Assembly (NCBI GenBank): GCA_002049455.2
Contig: KV919031.1
Location: 43,925-107,924 of the forward strand
Direction: 5' to 3'
Origin: Porphyra umbilicalis
Taxonomy: Eukaryota > Rhodophyta > Bangiophyceae > Bangiales > Bangiaceae
Length of the DNA: 64,000 nucleotides
Part shown: one piece after another, positions 56,435-64,000 of the stretch
Layout: each line of letters opens with the position of its first letter
How positions within the stretch are numbered: the stretch's first letter is position 1
Notes under the pieces: model-generated
What the model was told of the DNA's origin: nothing
Databases searched by the model: none
Seen by the model: the letters and a program-made list of their open reading frames with translations, nothing else
Made by a program: the position numbers and the translations under genes

Positions 56435-57756
56435 TCAGTGGTAGCGGCAGCTGACGCAGCCGGCCGACCCCCCCCCCCCGCCCAATACGTCAGCCCCCGA
56501 CAATGCTCTCGCCGCCCTCCCACGCGGCGGCACCCCACCCCCCCCCCCCCCCCTCGGCAACCCCCCCCCCGCCCCCGCGCGCTCCGCCGCGGCCGACAGC
56601 AACGCCACCGCCTCCACGTCGGCGCCCTCATCCGCAAACGGCACCTCGTACAAGACGCGGACGAGGCACAGCCCCCGCGCGGGCGCCACCCACCGGTTGG
56701 CCCCCATCACGGGCACGTCCCGGAGGCGCGTCAGGGCGGCAAGCGACAGGCGCCCGGCGCCGACCGCGAGCGCCGCGCCGACCAAATTCCGCACCATCTT
56801 GTACAGCGCCGCGTCGAGCACCACGTCGACGCGGTAGTCGGCGGCGCCGGCGGCGGGGGGCGGGTGGCCCGGCGGGGTGCTCCCCGCCGCGCCCTCTGCA
56901 ACGAGCTCCGCCGCCGCCACGGTGCGCACGGGGTTGTGCTGCGCGGCGGTGGTGTGGGCGCCGCCCCGCGACGGGGCCGTGTTGGCAAACGACGAAAAGT
57001 TGTGGGTGCCGACGAGGGCGCCCAGCGCCGCGCGCACCGCCGCCACGTCGACGGGGCGGAACTCGTGGGCGCGCGTGCGGGCGGTGAGGGGGTCCTCCAC
57101 ACCCCCAAGCCGCAGGCGGTAGGTGTAGCGCTTGCCCCGCGCGCACGAGATGGCGTGCCACGGCACGGTGAGGGTGCGGGTGCCCGGCGGGCCCCCACCG
57201 CCGCCGCCCGTCCCGCCGACGCGGTCGCAGCCGCCGGTGGCGTCGACCGCCGCCACGGCAGACGCGTCGTGTGGGGTCGTCCCCCCCCCCCGCCCCCCTT
57301 TGGGGGCAACACGACGACGCGCGGCGGGGGCGCGACCTCCACCACCCCGACCCGCACGTCGGGCGGGAGCATTGCGTTGAGGGCGTGGCGCAGCGCCCCC
57401 GGGGCCGTCCCCGGCGGCGCGTCAAAGTGGCACACCTGCCCGACGGCGTGGACGCCCGCGTCGGTGCGGCCGGCGCCGACGACCTGCACCGGTCGGCCGA
57501 GGCGGCGGGCGAGCGCGTCGCCGAGGGCGCCTTGGACGGTGCGCGCCGCCGGCTGCCGCTGCCACCCGTGAAAGGCCGTGCCGTCATAGGCGACGCGCGC
57601 GCGGTAGCGGACCCAGGGGGGGGGGGGGGGGGGGGGGGTCGACGAGCCGGGGGGGGGGGGGGAAGGGGGGGGGGGGGGGGGGCGCGCCGTCTGACGGGCG
57701 GGGGGGGGACGGGGTGGGCGACGGGGCGCCCGCAGGTGCCGACGCAGGCGGTCCAT
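56435..57756 (-). CDS. TruA-type tRNA pseudouridine synthase, frame break at a C run
   Basis: Isomerises uridines in the tRNA anticodon stem-loop to pseudouridine. The N-terminal frame (57756 to about 57290) has RARVAYDGTAFHGWQRQP, TVQGALGDALARRLG and GAGRTDAGVHAVGQVCHFD, with the catalytic Asp in RTDAG, then ALNAMLPPDVRV. After the C11 run at 57281-57291 the reading moves by one frame to RGKRYTYRLRLG, LVGTHNFSSFAN, DAALYKMVRNLVGAALAVG and APARGLCLVRVLYEVPFA, all TruA blocks in the right order. Start ATG is 57756 (MDRLRRHLRAP) or a nearby alternative at 57770. The Pro/Arg-rich leader could be a transit peptide. The last 50 or so codons are Gly-rich and may be beyond the true stop. Insertions between blocks are longer than in bacterial TruA. 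Confidence 0.9.
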
Positions 57757-59475
57757 GGCCGGCAGACATGGCGGGAAAGGGAGGGGGAGCCGTCAAGAAG
57801 CGCGCCGCCCGCACCGGCACGGCCGTCGGAGCGGGCTGCGGCCGCCGCCGCCGCGGCGGGGGGCGGCGGGCGGCCGCCCCGCCGCCGCCGACGCGGGTGC
57901 CAGGGGCGCGCCGCGCCGCCAACGACAAGCGACGCAGGTGACCACAGACGGGTAGAAAGGACACACCCTTCATGCCGGTCCAGGGGGGGGGGGGGGGGCG
58001 AGGCGCAGAGGTCCCCAACCACAGCGCCGCCGAGGAGGGCGTCGCCGAGGGCAACGCCACGGCGGCGTGGGGCGGCGTCGTGCGACGCCGACACCGGTCG
58101 ACCAATCGACAACTCCGCGGGGGGGTGATGAGAGCCGGAACCGGAGGATCCCGATCCAGAAGCCACATTGCACACGAGATGTCCTGTGCCGGAGTCTCTG
58201 CGACAAGGATGACAAAAACGCCCTCGTCGGAGCGCTGTGACGCTCACAGCAGGGCCGGAAGAAGAGGAGTGCTCCCTGTGCAGGACGTTACTTTTGTCGG
58301 CCTGACAAGGGTGGCGCAAGCCCGTTGCGACGTGACTGCCACCCGGTGGCACCTCTGCCAGTCGGCCGCCGCTCCTGGCACGGGGGGGGGGGGGCGGAAG
58401 GGGGTAGGGCTCGCGCGGCAGAGGGGCAGGGCCTACCCCCCGCGCCCGCGCGCGAGCCAGACCCACGCACCGGTCGGCCCGACGGCGGCGGCGGCGCGGC
58501 GGCAACGCGTGTCGACGCGGCCGGCGTGCGCACCCCCCCCCCCCCCCCCGCCGACGCCTCCCCTGTGCCGCCGCGGTCGCCCCGCGCCGTCGCCCCCCCC
58601 CGCGAGCCGCGCGCGCGCCCGCCGCGGCCGTGCCGCCCCCGCGGCCGCGGCGGTGACAAGGGCGGCGCCCGCCCCCCGCGGCCACCAAAGGCGCTCGCCT
58701 CGGCGGGGGTGGAGCCCGCCGAGCAGCGCCCATGGATGCAAGTGGCCGACGCGGCGGCGTCGGCCGCCGCCAAGCCGGGGGGGTGCACCGCACCGAGCGC
58801 GTGCGTGGCGGCGGCGGCGGCGGCGGTTGGGGGAGCCGCCCTGGAGGCAACGACGGCCGCCGACGTGGGGCCCGGCGCTGTCGTTGACGGCTTTGTTGCG
58901 GGCGCGATCAGCAACACGGTTGGGGGCGTGCGGGTGCGGGCACGATCAGCAACACGGTTGGGGGCGTGCGGGTGCGGGCGCGGCGTGGCGTGCCCTGCGG
59001 TGGGCGCTGCCACCATTGTAGCGGGGCGCTGGTCGGCGCGTCGACTTTTCACCGCCGGGCTAGAGCAGAGCATTCATGTCGTGTTCGTGTCGTGCCTCCG
59101 TCGGCTGTGTTTTTTTTTTCTTTTGTCGCGGTCTCGTAGGCACAACGTGTCCCACACACTGCACACACTGCACAACGTTTCGCTGTGCTTTGCTGGCAAC
59201 AGCGTGATAGCATCAACGCGGCTGAAAGAACCGTTGGCTTCCTTGCTGCCGCTCCCGACGGGGCTCGTGTCCATTCGCGGCGGGCGCGGCGGCACCACCG
59301 GCGGCGGCGCCCCGCGCGGATCTGTCGTGTGCGAGCCAAACGGGGGGTGGGCCCCCCCCCCCGCCCCCGCCCGCCTCCCCGCTTACCTCGATCCACGTCG
59401 GGCACCGCGCGGCGCGGGCGCCCCGCGGGGCGCCGCCGCCGCCGCCGCCGCGAGCTATGGCGGGGGGCGTCTGCG
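57757..59475. other. upstream of TruA and downstream of Cys-rich gene; no gene resolved
   Basis: GC-rich DNA with several G or C runs. A plus-strand frame around 58736-59070 (MQVADAAASAAAKPGG, then VGPGAVVDGFVAGAISNTVG) and its minus-strand partner are both Ala-rich, and neither is recognised. Includes a T10 run at 59109. Confidence 0.3.
58905..58980 (+). repeat. 38-bp tandem duplication
   Basis: Two adjacent copies beginning CGATCAGCAACACGGTTGGG (58905 and 58943), essentially identical. Confidence 0.88.
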
Positions 59476-60450
59476 TCAGCCTACGGGGCACACGTTGCGC
59501 GCGCACCGCGAGGGCGGCGCGCACACCACGCCCCAGAGGCCGCCACAGGCGGCGCCGCGCGGCACGACGGTGCGGCAGCGGCCGCGCGCACCCCACGGTG
59601 CCGTCGGTGCACCCGCGGGCGCAGACACACTTGCCGCCGACGCGGGCGGGGCCCGCGCACCGGCTGTCGAGGCAAACGGCGCCGGGGCGGCAAACGGCGG
59701 TGCTGCCGGCGCCACACGCGCGGGGCGGGTGCGACGCCAAGTGGCACACGCCGTCGCGGCAGGCGGTGGCGCCGACGCACGTATTGTTGGTGTGGGCACC
59801 GCAGGGGTCCCCCACCGACCGTGCGTTCAGACACACCGCGTCGTTGCGGCAGATGGTGGCGCCGCCACAAAAGTCGTCCCGGCCCGCCCAGCCGCAGGCG
59901 GCGCCGGCCGACACCTCGTTCCTTCAGTTCCCACAGTGGCACACGTCGGGCCCTCCACAAAAACGCGTTGCTGCGGCCGCCACAGGCAAAGCCCGTCGAC
60001 GCGACGGCCTTGATCAAACACAACCCCCCGCGGCATGTTGCCGCCGGGGCACCCCCACAAACCGCATGCGTCGCCCCCCGGCACGCGCCGCCGACCGGCG
60101 CCGGGACCAAGCACACCCCCGCTGTGCACACGGCCGAGTCCCCACACACGGCGGCGGACGTGTCGCCGCCGCACGGCCCGCCGACGCCGAAGCGCGCCGC
60201 GCACACGCCCCCGACGCACATGGCCGGCGGCGCGCACCGCGCGCCCGCCGGCGCGCACGAGCCGCCGGGGGTGACGGCCACGGGGGCGCAGGGGGGAAGG
60301 CGCGCCACGGACCCGTTCCCGGCCGTGCGGACGGTGGCGGCGTGGGCGGCACCGGCGGCGGCGCGGGGGGGCCCCCCCCAACGAGCGTGACCATAAGGGC
60401 GAGGCGAGGACGGCCACAACGGCCGCAACACCGTGGCGCGTGGCGGCCAT
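59476..60450 (-). CDS. Cys-rich, probably secreted protein, with frame breaks
   Basis: Start ATG at 60450 gives a signal-peptide-like MAATRHGVAAVVAVLASPL. At the G/C run near 60372 the reading shifts to a frame with evenly spaced cysteines: PPCAPVAVTPGGSCAPAGARC, CVGGVCAARFGVGGPCGG, CTAGVCLVPAPVGGACRG, CRGGLCLIKAV. Shifts near 59880-59950 lead to CGWAGRDDFCGGATICRNDA, CVGATACRDGVCHLASHPP and CRPGAVCLDSRCAGPARVGG. The final block, GRCRTVVPRGAACGG to CARNVCPVG, is in another frame, ending at 59476. The repeating G-x-x-C-x(5)-C-x(2)-G-x-C-x(4)-G-x-x-C pattern resembles disulfide-rich modules (Dickkopf-N/EGF-like spacing) of extracellular proteins. No enzymatic domain is present. Function unknown; a cell-wall or extracellular role is inference. 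Confidence 0.62.
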
Positions 60451-60529
60451 AATGACGGCGGGCGGGGGGGGAGGGGGGGGGGGGGAAGGGGGTGACACCG
60501 CGCAGACAAAAAGGGGAGCAACTGCTCAG

Positions 60530-61580
60530 CGGCGGACGCGGGCCACGACGGCGGTGGGCGGGCACGGCTGACCGAGCGGCAGCATCGAGCGGATGGTCGA
60601 CGGGGTCGACAGCACCCCCCGCACGCGGCGGGCGTTTCAAGTAGCGCCGCCACACCCGCCGCCACACCCGCCGCCGCGACGCCCCCCCCCCCCGCCGCCC
60701 TGCGCACGCGCGGCCGGCACCCCCGCCGTTTGCACCCCCGCGGCCACGCGCGCGCGCGCGCACCCCCCCCCCCCCCCCCCCGCGGCCGCCGTGCCGACGC
60801 CGTCCCGCGCGACCGCCTGGGTCTCCCGCCGGCGGCCACGCGCGCACCCCCCCCCCCGCCGCGCGTCGGGCGCCCGCGACGGCGCCGCCAACGGCCGCTG
60901 CCGGCAATGCCGCCGCGGGCGTCGGGGGGGGGGGGGGGGGGGAGGGAGCCGCGCCCGGCGACACGTCACCGCCAGCGGGGAGCCCCCACGACGGCGCGCC
61001 ACTGACGGTCGGCGGTGGCGGCGTTGGGGGGCGTGGGGACGACCGTGCAACCCCCCCCCCCACCGCCGCCGACCGCCGCGGCGGCAGTGCGAGTGCGCGG
61101 CGCGGCCGCACGGCCACGGCGGCACGGCGGGCCGGCGGGCCGGCGGCGGACACGGCGGGCGCGGCGGCGGCGGCGCCGCCGCCGCCGCCGTCGGCGGCGG
61201 CGGCGGCGGCAGGCAGGTCCGCGGCGCCGCCGACCGGGCGCCGCGTGCCGCGGGCGGCCGCGGCGGCGCGCGGCGGCGACGGGGCCGACGCCGCCCGACG
61301 CGGGCGACCCCCACATTGGGCGGCGCAGCGGCCGCCCGCCGCGTTGCCGCGGCGAGCGCGCCCGCACCCGCGGTCGGCGCCGTCAATCCACCCGCGCCGC
61401 TCGCGCAGCGGACATTCACAGGCGCGCCGAGGCGGGTGGGAAAGGGGGCGTGGCTGCCGGCGGGGCGGTCCACGTGCACCTGAAAACGCCACGCACCGCC
61501 ACGGAGGGCGGCAAGCAAAACGGCGGGGTTGATGGCGGGAGCGGCAGGGAGGGGTCCGCCACAGCTCTGTGGGACCCGCG
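60530..61580 (-). CDS. possible Ala/Pro-rich gene, unresolved
   Basis: After an acceptor-like CCCACAG near 61563 the minus strand reads SCGGPLPAAPAINPAVLLAA, then GAWRFQVHVDRPAGSHAPFP and RLGAPVNVRCASGAGG, which looks like real protein. It then dissolves into Pro/Arg/Ala text with frame-breaking C and G runs. Near 60650-60700 GGVAAAGVAAGVAALLETPA could be a membrane helix. No family is recognised, and exon ends cannot be fixed. Confidence 0.28.
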
Positions 61581-61581
61581 T

Positions 61582-61958
61582 CAAAATCGGAGGGGGGGGT
61601 GGGATTGGGGTGGGATTCGACCGATCCTGCGTGTGTCCCCCCCCTCTCATGGATGACCTGGCCAGTGTTTGGGTCGGGCCCGTGATTGCGACGCTTCCAG
61701 CCAGGCTGCTGCTACCTGTCCTTGTCCGTCCTAAAGGTACACATAGGCTCTTGACTATGTAAATACTTCTTCCCATTGGGCTGGTCGGATAGCAGTGATT
61801 GAACTAGTGTCTGAGCGTCTGCAAAGGGGCATATGAGTATAGCAGTCGCACCGGCATACTCGACTGTGGCGGTCACTGTGGCGCGCATCTTGCTTGTGTC
61901 TTGACATCTGCAGCGGCCGACGTGTGCTGTACCCACCGGTACCCACCGGGCCTCGGGC
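61582..61958. other. intergenic region upstream of the PIF1-like helicase
   Basis: About 380 bases of lower GC between diverging genes; holds the promoter of the helicase gene by position. No defined element seen. Confidence 0.35.
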
Positions 61959-63950
61959 ATGGCCGTCGTCATCGCGTGCCGGTGGCCCGGCGCAGATGAG
62001 GCCACGCTCGTCTTTTCTGCTCAGGGACCCGACCGCGGATGTCCACGAGATCTCACCAAGCATGTGTGGCTTCAAGGAGACCTGGAGCTGCAGGTGTTTG
62101 ACAACAAACATGACGCCGCGGCGTGGACGAACGCGGGGCTGCAGATGATGCCGCGGGGCGTGCAGGTTCCCTTACCGTCTTCATGTTCGGACCGTGCCGT
62201 TCGATTAATGCTGGGAAGTCGCTGCAGGTTCTTTAACCTGAGCACTGATCGTGGCTTGGAGCGCTTCTTTTCCGCGCTTCGCGACAGTAAAGGTGTTGGG
62301 CTGATGCGTACCAAGTGCTTTTCGTCATTGGCTGCGGCCCTGTCTTCAGTGAAGGTCGCAGCCCCCTCCACATCTACCTCACCCAGTCCATCTATGGTGG
62401 GCCTTCAAGTTCGAATCGCATCCAGTGCGCCGCACCGATCGGTGGGCATCGTACAAGCACCCGCTTCGCTTGGTCGTGGTGAGGGCCGGCCATGGGCCAG
62501 GCCTCCGCCTCCCCCGGCCTCCTACTGGTCCCCGACGGCAACAACCGGGGTCGGTGTCAAGAGGTCCCGCGCGGAGGGATCTTCCGGCCGTGGCGGCTGG
62601 AGGGTATCGGGTCATCGTCGACCTATCGATCCACACGCCTCTCTCATCGTCTCCATGCTGGAGAGGGGTGAAAGTGTGTTTGTGACCGGCATCGCCGGGT
62701 CGGGCAAGACGACGATACTCAAGAAGGTTCTGCCCTTCCTAGAGGTGCTCGACCCCAGGATGGGAGTCTGCGCGACGACTGGAGTGGCGGCCAGTCTCCT
62801 GGGTGGAGTTACGCTCCACTCCTGGCTCGGGCTAGTGCCGGAGGTTGTTCTCGCTGTGGCCTCTGAGTTGGACGTGGAGGACGTTGTAGCGCGATTGCCG
62901 CTCCCTGCCCGGCTTCGGATATGCAGCGCGCGCTTCCTGATCGTGGACGAGATCTCCATGCTGGATGCTGCGCTGCTGGATGGGGTAGACCGTCTCTGCC
63001 GCCACCTACGGAGAGCTCCTTCAACGCCGCTAGGGGGTATTGTCGTCCTTTTTTGCGGCGATTTTTTGCAGCTGGCACCTGTGCAAGGTCAAGGGGCCCT
63101 CTCTGGGCAGTTTTCTTTTCAAGCCGATGTGTGGCCGATGCTCTTCGGCCCGAGGGCTGTCGTTCTTACGACAGCCGGCCGCCATGGTGCCGATGCTGAG
63201 TTCCGCTCCTTACTTCTCCACATGCGCAGGGCCGAGCTCACGCCGTCCGAAGAAGAGCTCCTGCGATCCAGGGTTGTGGCGACCGCTCCCGACGATGCCG
63301 TCTACCTGTATTCAACTACAGAAGCGGCCAAGGTGCGCAACAACAAGTGCTTAGTGAGCCTGGACCAGCCCCTTGTTACCTTTGTAGCGGAAGACGACTA
63401 CAAGCAGCTGTCCGATCGCCATGGGAAGCAGCTGCTTGCCGACTACACCAAGGCCGAGTACGAAATGAAGCTGTGTGTCGGTGCCGTCGTGCTTCTCGCC
63501 TGCAACGCGTACGTCCACGCGCACGGGTTGAGCGCGGGAGCCCGAGGCGTCGTGATCGGCTTCTACACCTTCGCGGAAAAGAGAGGCAAGAGCGAGAGGC
63601 TACCGATTGTGGACTTCTTATTGCCGACGGCTGCCCGGCGTCGGCTTTTCATCAAGCGGGAGATGTTCTGTGTTACGTCTCTGTCTGCCAGGGACAAGGA
63701 GGCAGCGACGCGGCGGCAAGTTCCCCTCGTGTTGGGGTGGGCCATGACTATTCACAAGGCGCAGGGTATGACTCTGGACACGGTAGTGCTCTCCTTAGGA
63801 CGAGTGTTTACTTTTGCCATGGTCTATGTCGCATTTTCCCGCGTCCGTCGTCTCCAAGACGTCTTTTGGCTTTCGTTTGACGCCTCCCGCGTGTCTGTTT
63901 GTCGGCGGGCGCTTGAGTTTCATGACCGCCTTCATCGTATCACATCATAG
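61959..63950 (+). CDS. PIF1-like superfamily 1B DNA helicase with unusual N-terminal region
   Basis: 663 codons in one frame, no intron, ATG at 61959. Residues about 1-220 form an N-terminal region without a domain I recognise (DLTKHVWLQGDLELQVFDNK; RFFNLSTDRGLERFFSALRD), then a Ser/Pro/Arg-rich linker. The helicase core starts with Walker A GIAGSGKTT at about 243-251, ATTGVAASLLGGVTLHSWLG (motif Ia), LIVDEISMLD at about 327-336 (Walker B), FCGDFLQLAPV at about 365-375, then VLGWAMTIHKAQGMTLDTVV at about 591-610 and YVAFSRVRRLQDVF at about 623-636. All core motifs are intact. PIF1 enzymes unwind DNA 5' to 3' in nucleus or organelles; related genes also travel in Helitrons and large DNA viruses. 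Lower GC and homogeneous codon use, unlike its Ala-rich neighbours, leave a mobile origin open. Confidence 0.9.
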   Translation: MAVVIACRWPGADEATLVFSAQGPDRGCPRDLTKHVWLQGDLELQVFDNKHDAAAWTNAGLQMMPRGVQVPLPSSCSDRAVRLMLGSRCRFFNLSTDRGLERFFSALRDSKGVGLMRTKCFSSLAAALSSVKVAAPSTSTSPSPSMVGLQVRIASSAPHRSVGIVQAPASLGRGEGRPWARPPPPPASYWSPTATTGVGVKRSRAEGSSGRGGWRVSGHRRPIDPHASLIVSMLERGESVFVTGIAGSGKTTILKKVLPFLEVLDPRMGVCATTGVAASLLGGVTLHSWLGLVPEVVLAVASELDVEDVVARLPLPARLRICSARFLIVDEISMLDAALLDGVDRLCRHLRRAPSTPLGGIVVLFCGDFLQLAPVQGQGALSGQFSFQADVWPMLFGPRAVVLTTAGRHGADAEFRSLLLHMRRAELTPSEEELLRSRVVATAPDDAVYLYSTTEAAKVRNNKCLVSLDQPLVTFVAEDDYKQLSDRHGKQLLADYTKAEYEMKLCVGAVVLLACNAYVHAHGLSAGARGVVIGFYTFAEKRGKSERLPIVDFLLPTAARRRLFIKREMFCVTSLSARDKEAATRRQVPLVLGWAMTIHKAQGMTLDTVVLSLGRVFTFAMVYVAFSRVRRLQDVFWLSFDASRVSVCRRALEFHDRLHRITS

Positions 63951-64000
63951 CACTAGAAGTACAAGGCGCATGCAGAGCATGGGTGCACAGATCGCACTGG
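63951..64000. other. 3' flank of helicase gene
   Basis: Fifty bases after the stop codon, to the end of the window; nothing to call. Confidence 0.3.

Overview
This is nuclear DNA of a eukaryote. GT-AG introns interrupt conserved genes, the proteins are eukaryotic (nucleoporin Nup155, ABC1-family kinase, PIF1-like helicase), and several families of eukaryotic transposon are present. The genes are very GC-rich, strongly biased to Ala/Gly/Pro, intron-poor and closely spaced. That combination best fits a bangiophyte red alga of the Porphyra/Pyropia kind. The assignment is an inference from composition and gene structure, not from a marker gene.

The window has two halves. Bases 1-40.6 kb are a transposon-rich, gene-poor region. 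In order they hold: a decayed Ty3/gypsy element on the minus strand (1-3.75 kb, cut by the window edge); a decayed coding unit of unknown family (5.2-8.0 kb); an inverted-repeat element flanked by TA (9.15-10.12 kb); a GC-rich minisatellite (10.4-11.6 kb); a non-autonomous hAT-like element with a perfect 8-bp target duplication (16.8-17.7 kb); a small kinase-like gene (18.3-19.4 kb); a candidate 5.4-kb element bounded by 46-bp inverted repeats and filled with CCG-rich repeat (19.7-25.1 kb); a Myb/SANT-like protein gene (26.5-27.6 kb); a 0.7-kb foldback; and a second gypsy fragment keeping only gag and protease (28.6-31.0 kb).

At 32.8-40.6 kb lies a head-to-tail duplication of a roughly 1.25-kb unit. 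The left copy is split by a 5.25-kb tyrosine-recombinase retrotransposon of the DIRS/PAT kind. Its termini form the A1...B1-A2...B2 split direct repeats. The right copy of the host unit keeps the unoccupied target, so the insertion junctions and a shared ACCCC core can be read directly.

From 40.8 kb to the end is a compact housekeeping block: NUP155 (+), a spliced PH-like gene (-), an ABC1/UbiB-type kinase with one intron (-), a TruA-type tRNA pseudouridine synthase (-), a Cys-rich probably secreted protein (-), a doubtful Ala-rich gene (-) and a PIF1-like helicase (+). Conserved blocks of NUP155, TruA and the Cys-rich gene jump between reading frames, and the jumps examined lie at or beside long G or C homopolymers. 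This points to homopolymer-length errors in the assembly, or to real slippage at these tracts, rather than to dead genes.
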